This document shows positions 34,646-42,947 of a DNA stretch of 64,000 nucleotides, piece by piece. This DNA comes from JAOAPG01 sp963791575. Its GTDB lineage: Bacteria; Acidobacteriota; Terriglobia; Terriglobales; Acidobacteriaceae. The first letter of the stretch is position 1. Every line of letters starts with the position of its first letter. Both the position numbers and the translations under genes were made by a program. The stretch is taken from the NCBI GenBank assembly GCA_963791575.1, contig CAWBSY010000004.1, positions 124,001 to 188,000 on the forward strand, written 5' to 3'. The notes under the pieces are model-generated. The model did no database searches. It saw only the letters and a program-made list of their open reading frames with translations, and was not told the DNA's origin.

Positions 34646-35632
34646 ATGTCAGTCTTTATTGCCATCTTGGTGTTCGTTATTGTCGCTCTGGTTGCGTTTG
34701 TAGTTGGTTCTCTAATGGACCAACGCAGCGCCCAGGCACGTCTGATTCGTGAGCGCCTGGCCTCGGTAGATAAGGCGGCGGAGCGCGCACCGAGTGAAGA
34801 GCTCGCGCTGCTACGCGACGAGATGCTGAGCAAGATTCCGGCTCTTGACAGCCTTCTGCGCAGATCGACTCAAGTTTCCAGTTTGCAGACGCTCCTCGCC
34901 CAAGCGGATGTTGGAATTCGAGCTGGCAATATTCTGCTCTTATGCATGCTGAGCGGTCTGGTATTCGGTGCGATCACATTTGTGGCGACGGCCTCGATGT
35001 CAGCGCAGATATCGGCATTTGTACGGGTCCTCGGTCTTGTGGTCGGCACAATGTTGCCCTACTGGTACGCTTCTTCTCGGCGCAGCAAGCGCTTTCAAAG
35101 GTTTGAGGAATTATTCCCGGAGGCAATCGATACACTGGCGCGCGCCGTGCGCGCGGGTCATGCCTTCACAACCGCATTGGAGCTGATCGCCAATGAAGTC
35201 TCGGAACCAGTAGCCACGGAATTCCGGAAACTATTTGAGGAGCAGAAATTCGGCCTTCCGGTTCGCGATGCTCTGCTCAATTTAACGGAGCGCATGCCGC
35301 TGGTCGACGTCAAGTTTTTCGTGACGGCTGTCATGCTACAACGCGAGACGGGCGGCAATCTGGCAGAGATTCTCGATAATCTCTCCTATGTAATCCGAGA
35401 GCGGTTCAAGATTTTGCGGCAGGTACGCGTATATACAGCGCAAGGACGTTTGACGATGCTCCTGCTAATGGCGCTGCCGCCCATCATCGTTGTGATCATG
35501 CTGGTGCTGAATCCAGCCTTTATTGGTCCGTTGTTTTCGGATCCGTTGGGTCACACTTTTCTGGCGATTGGCATCACGCTACAGACTATTGGTTATTTTG
35601 TAATTCGAAGAATTATTCAGATACAGGTGTAG
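34646..35632 (+). CDS. tadB: Tad pilus inner-membrane platform protein TadB
   Basis: One of the two GspF-type membrane proteins of Tad systems. It has an N-terminal helix (FIAILVFVIVALVAFVVGSLM), a pair of helices at about 88-140 and the F domain FPEAIDTLARAVRAGHAFTTALELIANEV (about residues 157-185) with ETGGNLAEILDNLSYVIRERF, followed by two C-terminal helices. ATG 34646 was taken as start; an in-frame TTG at 34637 is unlikely. The 26-base gap after cpaF indicates the same transcript. Confidence 0.88.
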   Translation: MSVFIAILVFVIVALVAFVVGSLMDQRSAQARLIRERLASVDKAAERAPSEELALLRDEMLSKIPALDSLLRRSTQVSSLQTLLAQADVGIRAGNILLLCMLSGLVFGAITFVATASMSAQISAFVRVLGLVVGTMLPYWYASSRRSKRFQRFEELFPEAIDTLARAVRAGHAFTTALELIANEVSEPVATEFRKLFEEQKFGLPVRDALLNLTERMPLVDVKFFVTAVMLQRETGGNLAEILDNLSYVIRERFKILRQVRVYTAQGRLTMLLLMALPPIIVVIMLVLNPAFIGPLFSDPLGHTFLAIGITLQTIGYFVIRRIIQIQV

Positions 35633-35665
35633 CGGGAATGCAGGTGTAAGGGATTCAGGTCGATT

Positions 35666-36565
35666 ATGGCGTTGGTATTAGCAATCATCCTATTTCTGAC
35701 GATTGCCTTGGTGGTGTTCTCCTTCGGGGCAGCGGCGTATGCCCCCTCGTCCGTCTTGGGATCACGTCTGCGTTCCCTAAGCTGGCAAAAAACATTGCCA
35801 CAAGAGAAGCCTGCCTTACGGGAGCGCTTCGAGCAGGCTCTCGATCCTTTGAGCAGGGCTCTGCCACTCTCGCCGAGTGAAGTATCGCGAACACGAGCGT
35901 GGCTGATCCAGGCGGGGCTGCGGGAGAGCCGCCATTTAAGCGCGTATGTGGCGAGTCGAGTGCTACTGGCTTTTCTCGGATTGGTAGTTGTGCTCGCGGC
36001 TGGCGCAAGTAGCGCTATGTTGCTGGTGGGAATTCCGGCACTCGGTTTTTTCCTGCCCCGATTTGCTTTGAAGCGAATGATTGCCCAGCGGCAACGTCGC
36101 ATTACGCTGGGGTTACCGGATGCTCTGGACCTCACCGTTATTTGCGTCGAAGCGGGATTGGCGCTGGATCAGGCGATGATGAGAGTGGGTGAGGATCTCA
36201 ATCATGCTCATCCTGAGCTGAGCGAAGAATTTCATTTGGTGAATTTGGAAATGCGCGCCGGTAAACCCCGAGCCGAAGCTTTGCGGAATCTTGCGGCTCG
36301 AACCGGCGTCAATGATATCCGCGCGCTGGTTGCCACCCTCGTACAAACTGATCGATTTGGGACCAGTGTGGCACAGGCTTTGCGTGCACACTCGGATTCT
36401 CTGCGCACCGAACGCCGCCAGCGGGCCGAAGAGCAAGCCGCGAAGACAACGATCAAGATGGTCATCCCTTTGGTGATATTTATTCTGCCGTCCATTATTC
36501 TTGTAAGTCTTGGACCCGCTATCATTCAGCTCATTCGAACCTTCGCGCCGGAGATAGCGCGATGA
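35666..36565 (+). CDS. tadC: Tad pilus inner-membrane platform protein TadC
   Basis: The second GspF-type protein of the Tad platform, 299 residues. N-terminal helix LVLAIILFLTIALVVFSFGAA, a linker, a helical pair near 95-130, then the F domain GLPDALDLTVICVEAGLALDQAMMRVGEDL (about residues 148-177) with DRFGTSVAQALRAHSDSLRTERRQRAEEQA, the TadC signature, and the C-terminal helix KMVIPLVIFILPSIILVSLGP. It works with TadB and CpaF to polymerise Flp. It follows tadB by 33 bases. Confidence 0.88.
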   Translation: MALVLAIILFLTIALVVFSFGAAAYAPSSVLGSRLRSLSWQKTLPQEKPALRERFEQALDPLSRALPLSPSEVSRTRAWLIQAGLRESRHLSAYVASRVLLAFLGLVVVLAAGASSAMLLVGIPALGFFLPRFALKRMIAQRQRRITLGLPDALDLTVICVEAGLALDQAMMRVGEDLNHAHPELSEEFHLVNLEMRAGKPRAEALRNLAARTGVNDIRALVATLVQTDRFGTSVAQALRAHSDSLRTERRQRAEEQAAKTTIKMVIPLVIFILPSIILVSLGPAIIQLIRTFAPEIAR

Positions 36566-36647
36566 AAAATAATCTGCTGCTAAATTCGAAGTGCCCACTT
36601 TCCCCGCCCGCTGGAGGCAGTGAGAAGTTCGCGAATCAGGAGCTGTG

Positions 36648-37052
36648 ATGTTCTCGCGAGGGCCGACGGGATCCGCATTTAATCTGACTCGCCAATCCTA
36701 CCTGGCTACGCGGCTCGCAATTGCCGAGACACACTGGTCACGCTTTCGGGGACTAATGGGCGCAGACCTCGAGAGGTTTCCAGCTGGCCAAGGTTTGTGG
36801 ATCATTCCCTCCCATGGAGTCCATACCTTTGGCATGCGTTTCCCGATTGATGTCGCTTACCTAAACGATCAGAGACTCGTAATTCATCTTGAACATGGGC
36901 TTAAACCTTGGCGCGTTGCCCCGGTTCGGCTGAATGCGAAATCGATATTAGAGCTTCCGGCAAATACGCTTGTTCCGACCGGAACATTGCTGGGCGATCA
37001 GATCAGGATTATCCGCGAAACAGAAGAGCAGGTTGAGGCGAATCCGGCGTGA
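36648..37052 (+). CDS. DUF192 family protein at the end of the Tad operon
   Basis: A 134-residue protein of the DUF192 family. Family signatures are RFRGLMGADLERFPAGQGLWIIPSHGVHTFGMRFPIDVAYL (in the family: R-x-x-G-L-M ... G-M-x-x-x-I-H-x-x-F-M-x-F-P-I-D). It has no signal peptide. The function of DUF192 is unknown; members occur beside Tad genes in several phyla. ATG 36648 is preceded by AGGAG at a good distance; a GTG just before it is in frame but less well placed. Its stop overlaps the next gene's GTG by four bases, so the two are coupled. Confidence 0.8.
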   Translation: MFSRGPTGSAFNLTRQSYLATRLAIAETHWSRFRGLMGADLERFPAGQGLWIIPSHGVHTFGMRFPIDVAYLNDQRLVIHLEHGLKPWRVAPVRLNAKSILELPANTLVPTGTLLGDQIRIIRETEEQVEANPA

Positions 37053-39010
37053 ATGATGTAACCCAACTGGACTGTGGACCCAAGCTCTTGGTGGAATGGT
37101 CCTCTCCCTGGCAGGAATTTCAGACTGCCATCGGGCCGGCTCTCCGTCGTTCTCCCAAACCGCTTTCCGGTGAAGCTCCGATCGGACTCTTCCCTTATCG
37201 CGGATTTTTGCTGTCTTGGGCAATCGAAGCAGCGTTGCTGGTCGCCGCAATAATATTGCCGTCGAAGTTGGCCAGCGTACGCCCCAATGAGCCGCCTCCG
37301 CGTCCAAAGTACGACATCATCTACTATTCGGGGAACGAACTGCCGCAAACCGAAGATGCCGGCGGAACACGAGCCGGACGCTCTGGTATTTCAGGCGGAC
37401 AGCAGGCACATCACGAGACACAAGCAATCCGTGTAGCGCGGGGAGAGACTGTGCAGGAAAAGGTTGTGGATGCTCCCAAGCTAAACCTTCCGCGCGCTGA
37501 CGCCGCAGTGGCCAATTTGCTGGCCTACAAGGCAGTTCCGGGGCCCGCTCCGACCCAAGGACTGCAATCTTCAATGCGACGACCTGACATACCCTTGAGC
37601 GCTGTAGCGCCAATGCCGCAGGTTCGCCGCGATGACATTAATATTCGGCAGGCGCTCAATGCCGCGGTGGTAGCTCCTTCTCCTGTTGCGCCACAGCATG
37701 ATGTGGCGCTGCTCCATATGCCTGGCAATACTCCAGTCCAAGTTGTTGCGCCTCCGGTGTCAGCCCCGGAACGGATCACAAGTTTGCATCCGAAGTTGAT
37801 GCTTCCTGCTCCGGCCATAGTCGCACCGCCTCCGCAGTTTTCGCGGGAAGTTGCGAAAACCGGACCAGGATTTGGGCCCGAACTAAGTAGGCAGGTGATT
37901 CCGCCGTCAGTACAAGTCGAAAACAGCGCTCAGCGTCGTACTCTCGCCGGGCTCGGCAGCAGTGCAGTGGTAGCTCCGTCAGCCCGTATGGATAACAGTT
38001 CTATCCGACACCAATTGAACGACGGGTTAGGACTGCCGGCGGTGATTGCGCCATCTCCTACGATTTCTGAGAATTCTTCTTCCAGTTCCGGAAATACCGG
38101 TTCGCAGAATGGACATCGGACGATGGGGCTCGGTAATCCCACGGTCGCGGCAGTTACAGGACCGCCCACGAGCGCAAAGAGCCCTGCGGAAACAGGAACT
38201 GGAGTCGTGGTGTCAAATAAGCCAGGATCGGCGTTAGGAGTGCCCAGTAGCGCGGCTGGAGCCATCGCTATGTCGCCGTCCGGAACGGCGAAGTCTGGCT
38301 TAGGCGGCTCTGGTGGCGGCTCAAGCATCGGACGAGGCACTGCTGCAGGGAGTAGTTCGGCCGGGGAAGATCGGGGTGCCGGAAAGGCAAACGACGGCCA
38401 CGGTTCCGATACAATCGCGCATAACGGAATATCACCCTTGCCTGGAACGGGAGGTACTGGATCTGGGCTCGCGGGGAAGCCAGCTATGCCTGGGGTATCG
38501 GTAAGCGGAGGCAGCAAGATCATCACGCTTCCCAGCTTCGGAGCTAGCCCAACTCAACCCGCTGCTCCCGGACGGTCGAGTACGACTAAAGCAGAAGAAG
38601 GACCTGGGATCACGGTCGTCGCAACTTCCCGCTCAGGGGGGGCGTTCAATCTCTATGGAACGCTAAAAGGCGACAACTATACGATCTACATCGACACAGC
38701 TCTTGGGACCGCCGTGATGCAGTTTGCCGATCCAAATTCGGCTGCCCATGCCTATGCGGGAGAATTGGTTTCTCCACAAGCAATCCGAGCGGATTTGCCA
38801 GCAAACTTGCATCGTTCTCGCTTAGTGTTCGCCTGCGTCCTTGATCGAGTCGGAACGCTGAAGAACGTTCGAGTCCTGGAGCCTAGCGGCGCCGACGTGA
38901 CTGGCAAAGTGTTAGCAGCACTGCCGAGCTGGAAGTTTCGACCAGCGATGCGTGGTAAACAACCAGTAGAAGTCGATGCAATTCTGGGCTTCGATATCGA
39001 CACGCGATGA
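37049..39010 (+). CDS. TonB-like protein with long low-complexity region, coupled to the Tad operon
   Basis: A 653-residue protein. A transmembrane helix lies at about 53-70 (FLLSWAIEAALLVAAIILPS), then a long Pro/Ala/Ser/Gly-rich periplasmic region of more than 400 residues. In this region a degenerate unit ending in A-V-V/I-A-P-S recurs at least three times (around 205-325). The last 90 residues form a TonB-type C-terminal domain, ending with VRVLEPSGADVTGKVLAALPSWKFRPAMRGKQPVEVDAILGF. TonB domains transmit energy or tether inner-membrane proteins to the outer membrane. No ExbB/ExbD is nearby. It starts with GTG four bases inside the DUF192 gene. The function in pilus assembly is speculative. 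Confidence 0.65.
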   Translation: MNDVTQLDCGPKLLVEWSSPWQEFQTAIGPALRRSPKPLSGEAPIGLFPYRGFLLSWAIEAALLVAAIILPSKLASVRPNEPPPRPKYDIIYYSGNELPQTEDAGGTRAGRSGISGGQQAHHETQAIRVARGETVQEKVVDAPKLNLPRADAAVANLLAYKAVPGPAPTQGLQSSMRRPDIPLSAVAPMPQVRRDDINIRQALNAAVVAPSPVAPQHDVALLHMPGNTPVQVVAPPVSAPERITSLHPKLMLPAPAIVAPPPQFSREVAKTGPGFGPELSRQVIPPSVQVENSAQRRTLAGLGSSAVVAPSARMDNSSIRHQLNDGLGLPAVIAPSPTISENSSSSSGNTGSQNGHRTMGLGNPTVAAVTGPPTSAKSPAETGTGVVVSNKPGSALGVPSSAAGAIAMSPSGTAKSGLGGSGGGSSIGRGTAAGSSSAGEDRGAGKANDGHGSDTIAHNGISPLPGTGGTGSGLAGKPAMPGVSVSGGSKIITLPSFGASPTQPAAPGRSSTTKAEEGPGITVVATSRSGGAFNLYGTLKGDNYTIYIDTALGTAVMQFADPNSAAHAYAGELVSPQAIRADLPANLHRSRLVFACVLDRVGTLKNVRVLEPSGADVTGKVLAALPSWKFRPAMRGKQPVEVDAILGFDIDTR

Positions 39011-39013
39011 CGA

Positions 39014-40372
39014 CTAAGTGCCTGAGCGATGAAATAAGACCGCCGTCTTGTCCTCGTGAGTTACTGACCATGCTGGCGTGATTTTCATAACAGTGGTCAG
39101 TGCGGAATTTACCGGAATCAAAACCCAATTTACATGCTTGGCGTCCAGCACGTTTTCCCAATCGGGTTCGACTTGCACGACTTTCAGATAGTCTTTCAGA
39201 AACTGTTCGCCATAAAGGTCATGCCGGTCGTCGACAACGACTTTATTTTGCGGATAAAGTCTGTAAATCAAATATCCACCCCAGGAATCAGGACAGAAAA
39301 TCGGCTCGCGAATATTGCGCTGGGTAATCACTTCTGCGGCTTCAACAGGAAAACTTTTTGGGTCGAAATAGGCACGGATGAGCTGCATCGATCCGAGCTT
39401 GCCATGGTTGATGCATGCGGTTAGGCCTAATGCAAAGGCCAGCACGAGCCAGAAGTGCGATCGAAAATGGAGCTCGAGATTGCTCATTCGTTCGCCGAAT
39501 AAGTGCACGCGGGAAAATAGGTTTCGTATGGAAGGCGTAAGCTGCGGATCGCTTCCCGCCTCAGCGATAGTTCGCGACGCTATTGGAGCCATGATCAAAG
39601 CAATCAGAATCGCAGAAACTGGAAGATTGCGCGCCGCATAGAGACCGCTGAAAACCGCAAATAGAATCACCAGCAATTGGGGAACTCTGATCGTCCAGCG
39701 ATTGCGGGACAACATAACTATCGAGACCAATAAAAGGATTATGAATCCCAGAGCAGCTCCACTGTGAAAATTCGGAGAAAGAAATTCCCCGATATGATTC
39801 ATCAAAAATGAATTCGAGAGATATCGGTAAACATGAATATAGAGACGGAAACCGAATGGATTTACTAAGCTAGCCAAAAGACAAAGGAAGGTAATAAGCC
39901 CCAGTCGCCGCAGCCACTTTCCAATTTTCTCTCGATCGTCAGCGAAGATGAGCGTATTCGATCGGTCGCCAGCCAGCATATAGATTCCGAGCAACACAAA
40001 TCCCAACAGAAACCCGCCATGCAGATTGACCCACAAAAGCATCAGCGCCGGAAGCCAGAATACGCGTCCATTGTCGTTGCCAGAACTTGCGGAGTCGAGC
40101 AGGTCAAACCAGATCACGGCAAACAGCCAACTTACGATGTGAGGACGCGCGAGAAAGTGGATTGTGGAGGCAACGAGAGCCAGCAGCGTAAATGCTACTG
40201 AGACAATTAGCGTTCCTCCCCGTCTCATGGCGATGTGCAATACCAACACAAAAACAGAGGCAATCAATGCCGCGGTAAAAAAGACCACCCCATTCAGTCC
40301 CAAGGCGCGATGAATAATGCCAATGAACACATCGTAGAGCCACTCCCACGCGTACCACGGCTGCCCGTTCAT
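39014..40372 (-). CDS. Polytopic membrane protein (glycosyltransferase-like), main part of a frameshifted gene
   Basis: About 450 residues with ten or more hydrophobic helices and a C-terminal periplasmic domain (VEAAEVITQRNIREPIFCPDSWGGYLIYRLYPQNKVVVDDRHDLYG), a layout shared by large acidobacterial and planctomycete membrane proteins of unknown or glycosyltransferase-like function. The ATG at 40372 is internal: upstream codons in frame read RITRTDPFSST, and the protein continues in two other frames up to 40629. The substrate is unknown. It converges with the TonB-like gene. Confidence 0.6.
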   Translation of the reverse strand: MNGQPWYAWEWLYDVFIGIIHRALGLNGVVFFTAALIASVFVLVLHIAMRRGGTLIVSVAFTLLALVASTIHFLARPHIVSWLFAVIWFDLLDSASSGNDNGRVFWLPALMLLWVNLHGGFLLGFVLLGIYMLAGDRSNTLIFADDREKIGKWLRRLGLITFLCLLASLVNPFGFRLYIHVYRYLSNSFLMNHIGEFLSPNFHSGAALGFIILLLVSIVMLSRNRWTIRVPQLLVILFAVFSGLYAARNLPVSAILIALIMAPIASRTIAEAGSDPQLTPSIRNLFSRVHLFGERMSNLELHFRSHFWLVLAFALGLTACINHGKLGSMQLIRAYFDPKSFPVEAAEVITQRNIREPIFCPDSWGGYLIYRLYPQNKVVVDDRHDLYGEQFLKDYLKVVQVEPDWENVLDAKHVNWVLIPVNSALTTVMKITPAWSVTHEDKTAVLFHRSGT

Positions 40373-40629
40373 GGTGGACGAGAAAGGATCAGTGCGAGTA
40401 ATGCGTGTGTGTCTGCAAGATCAGCTGGCCGTTACGAATGTGCCAGCCAGTATCGGCATCCCGAAGTAATAGTCGTCCGAGAGCACCGCAGCTTAGAGCC
40501 AGCAGCAACGTAAAGAAAAGAACATCCGCAACCGACGGAGCAAGAAAGCCGAACCATCGGCGAAGAGGCTTGCCACCCGAAGCTTTCGGTCTGTGATGAA
40601 GTTGGTTGCGATTGCAAAAGGATGCTCAC
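40373..40629 (-). pseudogene. N-terminal region of the same membrane protein, broken by two frameshifts
   Basis: A GTG at 40629 starts MSILLQSQPTSSQTESFG; dropping one base of the CCC at 40576-40578 leads into GKPLRRWFGFLAPSVADVLFFTLLLALSCGALGRLLLRDADTGWHIRNGQLILQT; dropping one more base in the GT repeat at 40405-40412 leads into RITRTDPFSSTMNGQPWYAWEW. Each join gives an unbroken membrane protein with the natural D-T-G-W-H motif. So this is the N-terminus of the gene at 39014, about 537 residues in total. Confidence 0.6.
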
Positions 40630-40768
40630 AACTAATCCGCCATGTTAAACGATGCTGCCCTCCACAGCGAGTTACTTACATGGTGTGGGCAGAGTTCGGC
40701 TCAGCTAGATCAATTGCATTAATCATTTGCATTGATCATTGCGTCGGCCAAAGCTTGGTCAACGAGCC

Positions 40769-41494
40769 TCAAGGATGGTAGGAAAGAAATCCTATTCCAA
40801 CGCGCATGTGATGTAGCCATGCATCTGGCAAGCTGGCTGCAATCGTCAATCCGAGTGCCGCGTGAATTAATCCGATTGGGAATAGATTTCGATAGCGGCA
40901 AAACATTTCACAAAACAGCAATCCACCGACAAAACTGGCGACTGTCAACACTGGGCTGGGGACGTGTACAGCAGCAAACAGCAGAGCGGCAATCAATGTA
41001 GCGCGACGCGATCCCACAACCGATTCGAGGCGTATGAAGAAAAACGCCTGCAAGATGAACTCCTGCAATAGCGCCCAAACACCATACAGCCAAGCTTTTC
41101 CCGCAGGCACTGCGAATGCTGGGCCGCCGATTTTGAGAGTGACCGGGCCGAGAATGCCAATCGCCATCGCGATCAAAGCCCCGAAAACGAAAATGGGAAA
41201 TGCTCCCTTCAATGGAAAGGCTAGTCCCAGATCGCGCAACGAAGCACCGCGCCGGATCGAGAATGCCAGTACGGAGAACGTCGTTAACAGGATGAAGAAA
41301 CTATTGGCTAAGCCAAACTGCGTCCATACCGCCGCCACTATCAATCCGAAAACGACGCCAACTTCGGACAGACTAGCGAGATGACCGGAGTTCAAACCGC
41401 CTTGGATAGGCAGGATACTGGCATCGAAAGATGCGGAACTCAAACTAGCTGGCGACAAATCGGGGTAAATAAAACTTTTCGACTCAGCAGACAT
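40769..41494 (-). CDS. CPBP-family (CAAX protease-like) membrane protein with degenerate first motif
   Basis: A 241-residue membrane protein with about six helices. The CPBP family has three motifs, E-E-x3-R, F-x3-H and H-x3-N/B. Here the first reads Q-E-F-I-L-Q (about residue 143), the second is intact (FAAVH), and the third is HAALG. The glutamate pair is therefore half lost and the arginine is missing, so protease activity is doubtful, or the subfamily uses a variant site. The first 45 residues are Ser-rich and non-membrane. It lies upstream of the broken membrane protein gene on the same strand. Confidence 0.65.
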   Translation of the reverse strand: MSAESKSFIYPDLSPASLSSASFDASILPIQGGLNSGHLASLSEVGVVFGLIVAAVWTQFGLANSFFILLTTFSVLAFSIRRGASLRDLGLAFPLKGAFPIFVFGALIAMAIGILGPVTLKIGGPAFAVPAGKAWLYGVWALLQEFILQAFFFIRLESVVGSRRATLIAALLFAAVHVPSPVLTVASFVGGLLFCEMFCRYRNLFPIGLIHAALGLTIAASLPDAWLHHMRVGIGFLSYHP

Positions 41495-41587
41495 ATTAAG
41501 AATCTAAAGAACGTTAAGATGCAACTCGTTCGGCGAAAGACGCAATAGGCTCTAACCCGGCCGAAAGCGCAAAGTATCGGAGCGACC

Positions 41588-42631
41588 ATGTCTGACGATA
41601 AAAAGCCCCGTATAGTCATTATCGGCGCCGGATTCGGCGGACTTAATTCTGCCCGCCAGCTCGCCCATTATCCGGTACAAGTGACCCTCATTGACCGTAA
41701 AAACCACCACACTTTTCAGCCTCTGCTCTACCAGGTGGCAACGGCAGGCATTTCCCCCGCGGAGATTGCCGCGCCTATTCGCTGGATTGTACGCGGAGAT
41801 CGCAATATAGAAGTGCTGCTCGGCGAAGTGGAAGACTTCGATCTCGAAAGACGCGTGGTGAAGCTTAAAGATATCGAAGTTTTTTACGATTATTTGATCG
41901 TAGCCGCAGGTGCGCGGGAATCTTACTTCGGTCGGGACGAATGGGAGCCCTTTGCTCCCGGCCTCAAAACTGTCGAAGATGCGCTGGAAATCCGGCGTCG
42001 GGTGCTGCTTGCCTTCGAACTGGCGGAGCGTCAAGCAGCCAGTGGCGAGGGGCATGTCCCGCTTAACTTTGTGGTGGTTGGCGGCGGTCCGACCGGCGTC
42101 GAGTTGGCCGGTACGCTGGCTGAAATAGCTAATCGTGTTTTAAAAGATGAATTTCTCTCTATCGATCCCAAGCATACGCGGATTGTGCTGCTCGAAGGCG
42201 GACCTCGCATTCTTCCTGCCTACGCCGAAGATTTGTCGCGAAGCGCCGAGAAGCAGTTGCGCCATCTCGGCGTTGAGGTGCAGACCTCTGCAATGGTCAC
42301 TGATATTGAGCCCGGCATCGTACACGTAGGCAAAGAGCGGCTGGAAGCCGCCGTGATTCTCTGGGCGGCGGGCGTAGCAGCGTCGCCGTTAGGAAAGAAA
42401 TTGGGTGCACCAACTGACCGGGTCGGACGAGTACTGGTGAATCCGGACTTGAGCATCCCCGGCCACCGCGAAGTGTTCGTCATCGGCGACCTGGCTTCCT
42501 TGAAAGATAAGAATGGCAATCTTCTTGCCCGGAGTTGCGCCCACCGCCATGCAGGAAGGAACCGCAACGGCTCTCAACATAGGTCGCGACTTACAGAACG
42601 AACCGCGGAAAGATTTTCACTACATCGATAA
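41588..42631 (+). CDS. ndh: NDH-2 type NADH dehydrogenase, N-terminal part of a frameshifted gene
   Basis: Single-subunit NADH:quinone oxidoreductase that feeds the respiratory chain without pumping protons. Motifs visible: FAD-binding IVIIGAGFGGLNSARQL (residues about 8-24), NHHTFQPLLYQVATAG (about 39-54), NAD-binding FVVVGGGPTGVELAGTLAE (about 160-178), and VFVIGDLASL (second FAD contact, about 297). After KNGNLL the frame breaks: the tail RSCAHRHAGRNRN is out of frame, and the proper continuation LPGVAPTAMQEGTATAL lies in the frame of the next entry. One extra base at about 42522-42526 explains it. Confidence 0.85.
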   Translation: MSDDKKPRIVIIGAGFGGLNSARQLAHYPVQVTLIDRKNHHTFQPLLYQVATAGISPAEIAAPIRWIVRGDRNIEVLLGEVEDFDLERRVVKLKDIEVFYDYLIVAAGARESYFGRDEWEPFAPGLKTVEDALEIRRRVLLAFELAERQAASGEGHVPLNFVVVGGGPTGVELAGTLAEIANRVLKDEFLSIDPKHTRIVLLEGGPRILPAYAEDLSRSAEKQLRHLGVEVQTSAMVTDIEPGIVHVGKERLEAAVILWAAGVAASPLGKKLGAPTDRVGRVLVNPDLSIPGHREVFVIGDLASLKDKNGNLLARSCAHRHAGRNRNGSQHRSRLTERTAERFSLHR

Positions 42632-42947
42632 AGGAAGTCTGGCCACCATCGGGCGGAATGCCGCCATTGCGCAGTTCGGAAAAATCCATATCTCCGGTTA
42701 TCCCGCATGGTTGGCGTGGCTCTTCGTCCACATCTTTTTCTTGATTGGTTTTAGAAACCGGTTGATTGTACTTTTCCAGTGGGCATGGTCGTATTTCACT
42801 TACGACAGGGGAGCTCGGCTCATCACCGGCGATACCACGCTGCCAGGTTGGGCAGAACTCAAGGCGCAAAGCCTATCGGCAAAGACGTTCGGCGTAGCGC
42901 CGAATGAATCCGAGCAACCACGGGTCGAAATTGGATCGAACCGATAG
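42513..42947 (+). CDS. ndh: NDH-2 C-terminal part in another frame
   Basis: Encodes the last third of the NADH dehydrogenase: LPGVAPTAMQEGTATALNIGRDL (FAD-binding end), then the membrane-binding amphipathic and hydrophobic helices around HISGYPAWLAWLFVHIFFLIGFRNRLIVLFQWAWSYF, which are diagnostic of NDH-2. The real gene is 41588-42947, about 452 residues, once the one-base insertion is removed. The first few residues up to MAIF here are out of frame. Confidence 0.8.
   Translation: MAIFLPGVAPTAMQEGTATALNIGRDLQNEPRKDFHYIDKGSLATIGRNAAIAQFGKIHISGYPAWLAWLFVHIFFLIGFRNRLIVLFQWAWSYFTYDRGARLITGDTTLPGWAELKAQSLSAKTFGVAPNESEQPRVEIGSNR

Noticed and set aside
37930..38526. A 198-codon antisense frame in the TonB-like gene
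   Set aside because: It arises from the Pro/Ala/Gly/Ser-rich coding strand; there is no ribosome binding site, and the plus-strand gene is supported by its TonB domain.
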